Shown one piece after another: positions 33,855-45,908 of a stretch of DNA of 64,000 nt (positions within the stretch are counted from its first letter, which is position 1; the number at the start of each line of letters is the position of its first letter). Both the position numbers and the translations under genes were made by a program. Source of the stretch: Dendrobium chrysotoxum (Eukaryota; Streptophyta; Magnoliopsida; Asparagales; Orchidaceae). The stretch covers positions 24,324,764 through 24,388,763 of the forward strand of contig CM034310.1 in assembly GCA_019925795.1 (NCBI GenBank), in the 5' to 3' direction. The notes below the pieces were generated by a model, which made no database searches, had not been told where the DNA came from, and was given only the letters and a program-made list of their open reading frames with translations.

Positions 33855-36800
33855 TTGAAATCTATTTTAAAATTATATTTATTTAATTCTTTAATTCTTG
33901 AGAGGTATGTTGAAATCTTAAACATTGATTGAGCATACTTGAATAGCATTAATGTGGAGTGGTGATTATTCAATGAGTAATTACTTAGGTTAATTGCTCA
34001 TTGAATCATCTTTTAATTAATTAAGTCATTTTAATTATTGCATGCTTATGATGCACACACCACCTAGTCTTAGGGCTCTCCTAGACTTAGGAATTAATTG
34101 TGATTATGTGTATGTCTAAGGGTTAGCAAAACTTTGATTTGAACCTACTCAAACCTAGTGTCATTAACGATAATAATTAAGGACTTGATTAGAAAACTTA
34201 GAATAATTTTAAAAATTAGGATACATATCCTCTTTGCTTGAAACTTGAACCATTTGAATATAGTGACACTCTCAACCCATAGAAATTTCCCCACTGATTT
34301 TTAAGATCATTAAGTCCCTTAATTAATTTAATCAAACTTAAGCCTTAATTAAGCCTTTAAAACTTCCAGAAATTATAATAAAACAATTTTAAATCAAACA
34401 ATTACAAATAATATCTCTAACTGACTAGAATTAAATCCTTAATCCATGAAAAATAAAATCAACTAGATTTGGCATCAATTTTAAGAAAAATTTAATTTTA
34501 AGTGAAATTGAATATTTAATTAATTTAATTAATTAAAAATAATTAAAAATTTCAAAAATTTCTCAAACACTTCATAATCACTCCTTAGGTCATTCCTGAT
34601 CTTTGGAAGTGCTTTTAAGAAGTTTGGAATCAGTTTTGATTCAAATTATCAAAAGTCCTTTAATTAAGTCAATTAAATAATTCAAATAATACTCAAAACT
34701 TCAAAAAATCATAACTAATTCAAATGAACTCTAAATTGAGCAAACTCAAAGGCATTCAACTCACATTAAGTTCTAATAGTTATCAAAAATATATCAAATT
34801 TTCAAAATTCAATCAAAATTAAAAAAGTTAACTTTTGGTCAAACTTAATTCAAAATCAAGTCAAAACTTCAAACCTTTCAAACAAAATATAGAAAAATTC
34901 AAATGCAGCGTACTTATAGTCTAACTAATCATATTAAGGTCTAGTATGTTAATAAAATATTAATATTCAAGAAATCACTTTTAATCAAAAAGTCAACTTT
35001 TGACCCCTTAATTAAATGATTAAAATAATCTAAAAAATTTCAAAAATTCAATAAATCATCAAAAATTCCAGAAAACATCAATTTAATATTAAAATCAGCA
35101 ACCAATCAATTTGAATAAAACTAATCAACTCTCAAACCCTTAAATAAATTAAATTTACTTAATCATACCGAGTACCACTAGGTAACCCAAGCCTATGAGG
35201 CTATTAAGTTAGCCCCAAGGAAGGTGAAATAAACTTCACGGCCTCGGTGTGCAACAAAGGTGGTATCCAACAAATAATTAAAATCAATTTTAAAATTAAT
35301 TTTAAACCATTAAGACTTAAACTTCAATTAAAATATCCCTTAAGCCTTTTAACCAACCAGAACGTCAAACAACTTTAACTAATGATCCTACTTAAGATAT
35401 ATCAAACCCACACAACCTTTACACACACTTTAGATGGTTTTCTAGGACAACCAACTCTAGTCTTAGGCTAGGCTGGTGTTTATTTTTCTGCTGTATGTTG
35501 GATTTTTGAGCTTTTACTGTATGTTGTTTGCTAGTAATAGAATTGATGTTATTATTTATTTAATTTCAGCATTCTGTGATGTGATTTGATTGTGCGTTAG
35601 ACTACCCCAGTTTAGGGATGATTTGTACTAATTCAATCTTTTGTAGGTGGCCATGTATGCACAGGGAAATTAAATTAAAGGGGACAAAAAAATTATAAAT
35701 ATTAAATTACACAGGTGCTTCAAAATGCTTAAGACCCCCTTTAAAATTAAAAAAGTATGGCCAAGCATGGTTATGAATTTGAGCATTTAAATTTTAAATA
35801 TATTAACTGCTTGGGATATTTATTAGTTATTAATTATTAGGATAACCCTCCAAAATTGAGTCTAGATTTTTCTTTTAAATTTAAATATAATTTGATTTGA
35901 GTTTGAGTTGTAATGTTAAGTGCTTTGAGAATGGGATGTTTAAACATCCAATTTGGAATCCAAAGAGGAAGGGACATCCCTTAGGGGAGATTTCCTCTCC
36001 ATTTGGAGATCCAAATTAGGATGACTTTCAAAGTATCCAAGGAGAAAAGATAACACCACTTTCAAGGGGGAGTTTCTTTTCACTTGGATATCCGGACCCG
36101 ACGATCCAAGGAGTTCTAAAAAGATGAAGAAGTGAAGAACGAGAAGAATCCCAGATCTCAAAGTCACTTGAGTCTTAGGAATAGAATCTAGGTTGTAATC
36201 AGTGGTGCCCAGCCATTTTACTTTTCCTGTAGACCATGGTACAATTAAAATGCACTTACATATGGACTTTCATTTTGAGTATTAATTTAATTGATTTGAT
36301 TATTTAATTAATTTGATTGATGTTTATTGTGATTAGGATTGCCTGCTCTTTGTAATTTTTTGGCGATTATTACATGTCGTATTTGATTTAACCTGGAACC
36401 CGATCGGAGGCTTGTGAGGGTACGATTAAACTATTTTTACTTAAACAAAATTAAAAGATTTAAGCTCACATAGCAATTCTAATGCTTTAAGAAGTAAGCC
36501 CGGGACCGCCGGGAGTTTTTCATATGCATAGTTGTTACATTTTTTCTTTTCCTTTGTTAGGCACCTCCCCGCCTGTGGATTTTGGCAGGCCACCTGGCCT
36601 ATGAGGGTGCAGTTCTGTCTAAGGGAATCTGTGTATCTCTAGGATAATATTTATTTTTTAAGCCTAATTTTAAAATTGCTTCATTCTAATTTTAAGTATT
36701 TAATCGAGTCAATTAGCATGCATCGCATTAATAACAAATTAAAATTGTGTCTAAAATTTAATTACATTTTATTTAAGCATTTCACCCAACATATGTCAAG

Positions 36801-37810
36801 GGGGCAATTAAGAATCTTCTCTAGATGTTGACCCCAACTTCTTAAACTTATCTTAAACAATATCCTTAACCACTCTACATTAAAGACTTGACTCATGGTT
36901 TTGAAGCGTTTAGGTGATTTAGCTGGCTCCCCAATCCAGGCTGGGGTAAGTCCAGAACTGCATTGCATTAGCTAAGTTCCTGGTCACTGATTTTCAATAC
37001 CCACTTTAGACTTAAGATCTGAGGCAAATTTTTAATCTTAAGACCTCAACCTCTGGGAATCTAATTCCCACCTTCTAATAAAATTGATCACTTAAATATT
37101 AAATCTCTTTCCATCAAATTCAAGCCCAACACTTAGGATAGGTTGGGGTGTTTCTAAAGTAATTCAGAATCTCAAGACACCTCCTACCCTTCTTCCTTTG
37201 ACTCCAGAAAGAATTGTTCAACCTTGAACCAATCCCTATTAAAATTCCAACCTTAACCTCCCTTGATATCAAGCTTTGAAATCTTAAATAAAATTCGTAT
37301 CGTTATTTTAATCGAGAGTATTTGTAGGAATTTTTTTGGTTTCCTATGATATAATTAAATACGAGGGCTTATGCTCCTAAGAGATTTAGAAACCCAGACT
37401 TGATTTTAAAATCAAGCTTTTTCAAAACTCTAATTAATTATCTTTGGTAAAATCAAACTCGATGATCATTATCATCATTTTCAAAAGATCAATTGTGATT
37501 GATAATTTCTCTCCCAGGAAAGATATATCAATTACTATTTTCAGTTTGATTATGAGATTAATGATCTTCTTATCCAAATTATTGTAGTTAAATATCTGAT
37601 TGAATACTCATTTTGACCCTGCGGGGTCATATGTAGTTCTTTCTCAAATTTAATTACGACAACCAGGATAAATTCAAAATTTTGAAATCTGAACCTATTA
37701 GGGAACGATATATGCATCTTTCGAGGTGATATATCATTCATAATAAGCGTTCGATCTCAAATATTAAAAATTCCAAAAATTTTAAGTTTCCTAAAGAAAA
37801 TTAACTTTTT
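29938..37810 (+). repeat. Tat LTR copy b
   Basis: It starts TGTTGACCTCA with the terminal inverted repeat TGACCTCA...TGAGGTCA. Homology to copy a covers the W-box region, GC island, AT-rich block (33,005-35,050) and terminal segment (37,480-37,800). It also holds a block absent from copy a (35,050-37,480) with two hairpin repeats near 35,945-36,100. At about 7.9 kb it is longer than most LTRs; an unseen insertion inside it is possible. No coding capacity is seen. Confidence 0.6.
29980..30560 (+). repeat. Degenerate short repeats with TAGGATC/TCTAGACC words
   Basis: The stretch repeats words such as CCTTAGGATC, CTAGGAC and TTCTAGACC every 20-35 bp. Boundaries are irregular. It lies at the start of LTR copy b and is weaker in copy a. 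Confidence 0.5.
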
Positions 37811-37864
37811 TAAAACTTTAAAATATAAATTTTCAATCAAATCAGTTATTTAAAAAACTATATA

Positions 37865-39711
37865 GGTGTCGAGGGTTTAGGATTTACCTCAACACAAAGA
37901 ATCTTTGAAGGATTTTAATGGCTAGATCTCTTATTCAAGTGATAAATAATAATTTTGTTGAAGAACATGAGCTTGGAGAACACCCAGGTGAAGTATTTGA
38001 ATGCTTCAGACGAACAAGATTTTGGTCTTCTATCAAAGTTACCAGTGGTGGGCTCTAAGTAGTATAAAGTCACTGGGGGAATATAAGGGAATGCTTAAGA
38101 GAGAAAAATGAAATACTGGATGGTATGGTGAATGACCAAGGTATCTATAAAACTTGAATGAGTGTTTCATGTCCCATTGCTCAATTTAAGCACTAGGGAC
38201 ATCATGGACGTTGACATCGCTCAGAGGCAAAGATGGGATACTCAACAGTTATCCCAATTTGTTGGACAATAGAGGGAATAATTGGAGTGGGGGGAAGTGG
38301 CTTAGGGTCATTTTCAGGTGGAGGGAACCACCTAGCTTGGCTGGGCAGAACCAGGGGTTAGGCTGGGTTGAACTTGAGCTTGGGAATGTTCTGGGATCAT
38401 TTGAGTCAAGCTAGGTGGGATGGGTTCAATAGGAGACTTGGGCCAAGCGGTTTAATCATTTGAGTCCATATGAGCCTTATTTGATGATTTAACTATTCAA
38501 CTTGGTCAAGGCTACTGAGGTGGCATGTACAGAGACATGGGTGCTTCTTGGAGCAGCTTGGGTTGGGTCGGGGTGAGCTAAAGTGGAAGGACATGGGGAA
38601 CCTAAGGGTGCTGACTATTTGAAGGTCCTTTTGAAGACTTAGTTGACTAGCTTGACCACTCAATTGGTTAAGGGTGGTGAGGTGAACTTAAGGATGTATA
38701 TGGGAGCTAGTTGTGTAATTTCCAAAAGGGTTAAAGGGGTGAGTATAGTGTATAAGCAAAGGATTTTGAATGAAGTGAGGTTTAATCAAGTCTTAGTGTG
38801 TTAAATTGGTCAAACCCACTAGAATTTGACTCACTAATGATTAGGAAAAGTTCATACTATAAAATGGAGTAGCATTGGATGTTTGGATGGCTTGGTTTAG
38901 TTGAATGTGTTGGATTGACCCAAACCAGCTTGGGTTCAATTGACCAAGCCATACTGGATCAGGGTGACCAATCAGGTTCAATTTATTAGGAGGGCTATTT
39001 AGAATAGTTTGTTGGGGATCAAAGTTGATTTGGAGCTGAATTGATGGTGATTGGCTTGTTGATCAATTGAGCTAGCCTGAACTAGCCCAAATGGGTCAAC
39101 TTGGTTAATCACTAACCTATGAAGCCAGTGAAGTGTGATTTGTTATATGGGACTCCTAATGATGTGATTTGGATCATAACTGGGGTTAAGGGGTTAGTGC
39201 ACTGAGCTATGCAATAAACTAGGCTACCTAATTACAGTGCAGGGCGATAATTATTCAGTTGTTTGAGAGTGTTGATTGAATGACATTATAGGTGATGATT
39301 GAGCAATTTGACTAGATAACCATGCATTATTAAAGCTTGATTGAATATAGGATTGATTGATGATGGTTGATTACGAAGTGCAATGTAGGCTCAATGATTA
39401 TTGACTATAGAATATATGATTAGTTGAAGTGTTGATTGAAGTTTTAAGTGTGTGGTTGGTTAAAGTATTAATTGGTTGTAGTGTGTATGATTGATTAAAG
39501 GGTTGACTGAAGTGTTGATTAAAATATCAATTATAAAAATGATTGAAGTACTAATTGATTGATGATGATCATGGATGATTATAGTGTATTTGAATTACTG
39601 AAGATTGGATGGTTGACAACCAGATGATTCCCAGTCAAAGGGTCATGTATCAGATACTTGTAGATCATGCTTTTATGGACCAAATGACCTCAGCTAAAAG
39701 TGAGGTCAACA
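37865..39711 (-). repeat. Tat LTR copy c, first 1.8 kb, minus strand
   Basis: On the minus strand it starts TGTTGACCTCA at 39,711 with the terminal inverted repeat and matches copy a through the W-box region (for instance the CATGCCACCTCAGTAGCC segment near 38,530) to about 26,700 of copy a. It breaks off near 37,865 against the end of copy b, in inverted orientation. Confidence 0.7.
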
Positions 39712-41016
39712 ATTATGAACCATCATATTAAATCCACCAACTTATCCTTCCTCTCAATGAACTACCAACTTTGTTATCTCAAAAAACTATTAATGGCTCA
39801 CTCTTGAAAACCCATAGATGACTTCCCATATCACTTTAGCTAAAAATTTCCTCAATGTGCTATCGAAAGCTCCACTCAGTGCTTTATTAATTTCTCTTAC
39901 TTAACATTCTTTTAAGGTCTTCAACTTTCTACTTCATTAATGTCTCCTTCGTAGTGCTATATCAAAATAGTCCTCAACTTTGTTGAGTTGCTTCTCAATA
40001 AATTCCTAGTTCTTAATTTCTTAGCTTTTCCTTAGGTCTTCTTAGTTATTGGTTGAATTTTTCAATCTTAATTTTCAGTGATCTCTTCTTGATTTTTATA
40101 GAGTTCCCTCTTTGTGAGTGTTGAGTTCCCTTCTTAGCATATCCACTTACATCCACTTCAACATCTTGTTTATTTAGCAAGTTGATCATCTTCTTCTTGA
40201 CAAAATTGCTAACTTCCTTTTGACCTTCTTAAGATGTCTGTAATTTCTTGTTGCCATCATAATATCAATTATCACAATGACTAGTCTACAATGTCCTGAT
40301 GTGAACATGTTAAGAGTTATAGGTTTATGTAAGTATTTATGAATTTCCATAAATTCAATTTAAGTACAAATTTATAACTAGGAAAATTTCTTTGTGAGTG
40401 CTACAGTGTTGAGATGGGAGCTTTGCGGTACTAACCTATCTATTTGAATAAACAAACTTTTGAATCTTTTGGGGCACTGCAACACCACCTTATCTATCTG
40501 TTAAGAAGTGTTGTAGCGCTAGGGTGTTGAGATCTTTATTTATAAGAACTTTCCATAAATGAAATCTCTTAGGAGCACGACAATGTTGTGGAGGTCAACA
40601 TAAGTGGCACTAGATTAATTTTGAAACTTTTATATAAATATCTAAAAATATTAGCCCAATATTCATTCATCATTTCCATTCACTAGAAAAGCCTATAGGG
40701 GAGCATGATAAGTGAAAAGAAGAAAGAGAAAGAAAATAAAGAAGAAGCTAGGGTTTTGAGGCTGTAGAGCCCAATTTTATCTATCAGGCCAATTAAAGAA
40801 ATTATTCATCTCGAGAAAGGCTTTCATTCCCTACTTTAGTTTTCAATCTGAGTAATTTGGGAAAACATTACTAGATTTTATTTGATTTAAAAAAAAATTT
40901 TGAAAATTTTCTATTGTTTAACTTTTTATATGTTATTAAATAAAAATTTTTGAGTAGTTTGATAGGAAAAACTCAAAATTTTATTAGGTGGTTTTAAATA
41001 TATATATTATCATGTG
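39712..41016. other. Unassigned 1.3 kb, probable retrotransposon debris
   Basis: At 39,770-40,260 the minus strand has lysine-rich, heptad-like but broken reading frames that could be a remnant of a gag-type coiled coil. At 40,390-40,640 short GC words (AGTGCTACAGTGTTG, AGCGCTAGGGTGTTG) resemble the LTR of element E. Nothing firmer can be called. Confidence 0.35.
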
Positions 41017-42249
41017 TGATAAGTGTAAATTAGAAAATATTTTATATGTTTTATTTTCAATAAAAATGTGTTATTTTAGTTATTTTTGTGCGAAAAAATC
41101 AAAAATAGCATAAAAATTTTAAGGAGTTAGTCGCACTGCTGCGTCTGATAATTTTATGTTGCAGTGCCACCTTCCACACCATGGAGGTGCCACAATTAGA
41201 CATGGCAGTGTTGACTATTTTGACTTCAAACACCTTGTGTTTTTCTAGAAATAGTAATAACATTTTGTTTGTAAGAGAGTTTAGTCACATGTATAATGTC
41301 AATATATTTCAGAGTACTTCTTTAAATTTCCCTCAGAGTTATACTAAGAGAATTCAGAGAAGTGCTTGATACAATCTTAAGAGTGTTTGGCTTATGTTAT
41401 TGTGAAGCAACTCAGTAAGTTCAGGAGGAGTGTAGAGGAAATGCATTGATCCAATCTGGTGATATCATTCTCTTGTATTCTTTTTCATTTCATGGTTTAA
41501 ATAAAAATGAGTTTTCTTTCTCTTTACTCCATGTTTGGGTAAATTCTCTAGTATTGAATTGATGATGTAAGGAGTGTGTTGAGTACTAATGAATTCTCTT
41601 GTTCAATAAATGATAAATGATGTTTTCAATATTACTTGTTCTTCATTTAATACATATAGTGGCCATGTGTGTAGTTAATGCCTAGTGTATTATATAGCCT
41701 CAATGGAGGAATATAGGCATAGCTAGGAATATTGAGATAGTATGTTTGCATGCCAAGGAATAGGATGAAAAATGTGTTAGGTTCTTAAGAGATGATATAA
41801 CTGTAGGAGGTCAGATGATATTCTTTTCAACCTCTACAAGCTCGACAAAGATCTAAGGATGTATATTCTTCGAATCACATGTATAGTTTAAAAGTTTCAT
41901 TAGAAAAGATACACTAATTACATTCATCAATCCAAAATATTTTATTTCATATCGTATCCATTATATTTTTACGGGCATTATTCAGTGATTGAATCTCCAA
42001 CACTAGCATTTTTATTTTGTAGAATAATTATTGTAATCAGAGTAGACAACAGTAGTTAATTATAAGTGGACACTTTTGTATGGGTTCGACACTCTACTCT
42101 AGCACTATATTTCTTGATTTGACACGTATACTTATATATATTAAGTTGAATTTTCATTTTTATATTTAAGAAAACCTAAGCATTATTTAGGGATTGATAG
42201 AACCCTAAAATTTTTATATAATTCTTAAGTTCACTCCGCAGCCCCATCA
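41017..42249 (+). repeat. 5' LTR of element E (1,233 bp)
   Basis: Starts TGATAAGTGTAAATTAG, ends CCCCATCA before the PBS. It matches the 3' LTR, except for a GC-rich module near 41,200 that is about 290 bp shorter here. The last third (from about 41,770) has no partner in the truncated 3' LTR but matches the minus-strand fragment at 54,281-55,145. Confidence 0.85.
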
Positions 42250-42255
42250 ACTTTT

Positions 42256-42273
42256 TAGCGTCGTTACTAGGGA
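42256..42273 (+). other. Decayed primer binding site of element E
   Basis: TAGCGTCGTTACTAGGGA aligns with the usual TGGCGCCGTTGCCGGGGA of Athila-type elements. It has five mismatches, every one a G-to-A or C-to-T change. Confidence 0.7.
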
Positions 42274-42399
42274 AGTAGTTATTTTCTTGCGTTATGAACT
42301 ATATTGTTGAATTAATTACATAATTAAACCTACTTTATTTATTTTATTTATTTTAATTTTTGATTGCATATCTGTGGTTGCATGCTTTTAAGTCATAGA

Positions 42400-43735
42400 A
42401 TGGAACATTTATTTTTTGATCCTAAAATTGGGAGAACCCTTTCTAAAATAAGAAAAATAAAAAATATTTTGAAAATGAGGAACCTATTCTAGACCAAGAT
42501 TATTCTAGACCTTTTAAGGATTTTACAGACTTTTAGTAGCTGGAATTCATCAAAGTATAAATAGACTTGCAATCTAAATAATAATTTTAAATTAAAACCC
42601 ACCATCATTCAAATGGTATAAAGTTTCTAGTTTGGGGGAGCTCTTGTTGAAGATCCTAATTTATATTTTACTAGTTTCTTAAAAATTTATGCTATATTTA
42701 ATTATAATAGTGTTAGTGATGATGCCATTATACTTGATTATTTCTATTTTCTCTAAGGGATAAAGCTAAAATATGGTTAAATTCTTTACCCTAAGGCTTT
42801 ATAACCACATGGAATGAGTTGGCTCAAAAATTTCTTCGTAAATATTTTCCACCTTCAAAGACTACTAAACTTAAGGATGACATTACTTATTTTACTCAGT
42901 TTGAAGGAGAAACCCTTTATGAAAGTTGGGAGAGATTCAAGGAAATGCTTAGGAGTGCCCTCATCATACTCTACCTGATTGGTTAGTAATTCAAACATAT
43001 TATAATGGATTAGTAGGATCACTCAAAGCTATCATAGATGCTGTAGTTGGAGGTTCATTAATGTCAAAGCCATTTGAGAAAGTATATGAATTAATAGAGG
43101 AAATGGCTACCAATATTTTTTAGTGTCCTGCGGATAAGGTGAATCCTAAGAGAGTGGTAGGAATTTATGAAAATGATGCTTTATCTATCTTGACTACACA
43201 GGTTATAGTAATATCTAAAAATTTGAGTACAATAGGGGTTATTTTGAAATTATATATGCAATTGGAAAACAAATGTTTAATTGAAGATAATGATATGCAA
43301 GGGATTGAAAATAATAATCTAATTGAAAGACAAAATAATCCTTATTGTAATACATATAATCCATGATGAAGGAACCATCCTAATTTTAATTGGTCAAATA
43401 ATAATGGAGGGAATAATCAAGAAAATTTTGGTCAATTCAATTAAGGAGTAAATTGAAATAATCCTAATCAGTCTAATGTTAATTCAAGATAAACTTATCC
43501 TCTTGGATTTAATCAAAGCAATCAGTTTGAAAGTAGAAAATAATTATTGGAGGATGTAGTAATGTAATTAGGAACTCAATTATAAAATCAAGCTGCTTCT
43601 ATTAAAAATTTGGAAACTCAATTAAGTAAGCTTATAATTTCTATGAGTAGTAGACCTCTTGGATCTTTACCTAGCACTATAGAGGTGAACCCTAAGGAAA
43701 ATGATAGAAATCCCAATGCAATGCATTTAAAGATC
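42400..43735 (+). pseudogene. gag: Athila-type gag, degenerate
   Basis: ATG at 42,400 gives MEHLFFDPKIGRTL. The retrotransposon gag (capsid) region follows, in shifting frames, at 42,600-43,090 (EDPNLYFTSFLKI, VSDDAIILDYF, WLIIQTYYNGL-like). The longest open piece is 43,139-43,366, then an Asn/Pro/Gly-rich part (NPYCNTYNP, RNHPNFNW, GFNQSNQFE) and a tail (ASIKNLETQLSKL, SRPLGSLPSTIEVNPKEN) typical of the Athila gag C-terminus before protease. Many stops. Gag would form the particle core; this copy cannot. Confidence 0.8.
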
Positions 43736-44839
43736 AGTAGCATTCCAACCCAGCCCAACTGACAAATCTAGGCAAATCTAACTGAAGACTATAAACTTTG
43801 CACTTATGGGAGGCAACCCACTTGTGTCTTTAGTTATCTTGTAACTTGTGTTATGTTTATCACATATTTTATGCACTTTTATCACTCATACAAAAACATA
43901 TATTAGCTATGCTTGTTTGTATTGTTATTTATATTTTATTAAATTACTCTTTATGTTCAAATTTTTATATTATCTTTCATAAACATCTTTACATTCTAAT
44001 TATTTAATTAACCTTAATAAAATTGATAATTAAAAATTATATAAAATTAAAATAATAATAAAATCCTAGATTATAGTTTAAATGAACATTGCTTCATAAT
44101 TCATAGATTAGAGAAACTAAAACTTAACTAACCTAAATTGTTTAAGTTATTAACTTAACCAAAATTTATAAGTTATCTATTTATATATTAACTTTTGAAT
44201 TGGAGATGGATAATTAAAGTTAAAAAGTAGATTAAAATTAAAAAGTCATTTCAACCTAAACTTGAAATTAGTAATCTTATTTAGTCCTGACGTTAAACTC
44301 ATTAAGATTGTAAAATGATGATAAGAAATATTGATATTCAAAATCATTAATTATGTACTCATAAAAATTAAAAAAAATAAAAAGAGAAGAAAAAGAAAAG
44401 AAAGAAAAGAATAAAAAGAAAATGGAGTATATTCAAAACTTAGTCTCAGTTAAAAGCTTAGAGTCTAACTGCAATCTTATACTTAAAATTATAGGGGATA
44501 AAATAAGAAAGCTAATATAAATAATGGAGAACTATTGAATTTTTAATTTTAATTACACATATCTAATCTTTAATCTTACTTATTCAATTCAAAATTCATA
44601 AGTCAATAAATATATTCATAATAAGTAAATTTCAACTAAGCAATAATAAGAATGATTGGTTAGGATAATTGTTAGTATTTTCAAACAAAGATTATAACTT
44701 TATTCATTTGAACAACTTCTAGCCTGTAATGTATTATCCTATATTTTAGTAATTTTAAATTATCAATTTTTACTTTGGTTAATCATTTAATGAGAATTAT
44801 AAAATCTTTATTTGCTTGAGAAAAAGCAAGAGTTTAATC
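43736..44839 (+). other. 3' noncoding region of element E
   Basis: Begins where pol should start and contains GGGAGGCAACCCAC near 43,808. The rest is A/T-rich with a purine-rich stretch at 44,365-44,425. No gene is seen. Confidence 0.7.
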
Positions 44840-44850
44840 TAGGGGGAATT

Positions 44851-45908
44851 TGATAAGTATAAATTAGATAATATTTTATATGCTTTATTTTTAGTGAAAA
44901 TATATTATTTTAGTTATTTTTGTGCAAGAAAAATAAAAAATAGCATAAAAATTCTAACGAGTTTGTAGCACTGCGGCGTCCAACAATTCCATGCTGCAAT
45001 GCAACCTTCCATATCGCCGAGGAGCCACAAATGGACATGGCAGCTCCATGTGTTCTAACTTCAATCGCCATGGGGGTGGCAAATGATCATCTTGGCAGTG
45101 TCATCTTCTCTGATTTTAAGTGTCGCGGCTTTATGATGTATAGCACCTCAGTGCAATTCTGCCACTTGAGCACCGCGGCATTTGAGATTGAGCAGTGTCG
45201 TGGCATGACAGTTATAATTTCTAAGAGACATGAAGTATCCGTGAAGTGACGTAACTGCTCCCTAAATAAGTGATCCACGTAAGCAAGCTTCATGGTGGTA
45301 AAAAAATTTCTAGTGTCGAGGCGTTAATTCATTTCAAGGGCACCACAGCGCCACTATTTTAAGCACCGCAGAGCCAGTTGCCTACTTATATTTTTCCTAT
45401 AAATAGTAATGATATTTTATTTATAAGAGATTTTAATCACTTGTATAATTTTAGTATATTTCACAGTACTTCTCTAAATTTCTCTTAGACTAACACTGAG
45501 AGAATTCAGAGAAGTGCTTGATCCAATCTTAAGAGTATTTGGCTTATGTTACTGTGAAGCAACACTGTAAGTTCAGGAGAAGGAGTGTAGATCAAATACA
45601 TTGATCTAATATGGTGATATCATTCTCTTGTATTCTTCTTTGTTTCATAGTTTTAACGCAAATGAGTTTTCTTCTCTTTATTCCATGTTTGGCTAAATTC
45701 TCTAGTTTTGGATTGATGATGTAAGGAATGTGTTGAGTACTAATGAATTCTCTTATTCTGCAAATGATAAATTGTATTTTCAATATTACCTTTTATTCAT
45801 TTAATGCACATAGTGGCCATGTGTGTAGTTAAAATCTAGTATAATGTATAGTCTCAACAGAGGGATGCAGGCACAACCAGGAATATAGAGATAGTATGTT
45901 TGCATGCC
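44851..45908 (+). repeat. 3' LTR of element E, truncated (1,058 bp kept)
   Basis: Follows the PPT TAGGGGGAATT with TGATAAGTATAAATTAG. It carries a long GC-rich module (44,960-45,390) with repeated words like AGCACCGCGGCAT and GTGTCGTGGCAT. Homology to the 5' LTR stops at TTTGCATGCC (45,908). Confidence 0.85.

Larger units (their letters stand above)
41017..45908 (+). mobile_element. Element E: Athila-type gypsy element reduced to LTR-gag-LTR
   Basis: The 5' LTR (41,017-42,249) is followed by a decayed tRNA-Asp-type PBS, a degenerate gag of Athila type (42,400-43,735), a 1.1 kb noncoding stretch containing GGGAGGCAACCCAC (a sequence commonly seen after the coding part of Athila elements), a PPT (44,840-44,850) and a partial 3' LTR (44,851-45,908). 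All of pol is missing between gag and the noncoding stretch, near 43,735. Confidence 0.8.
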
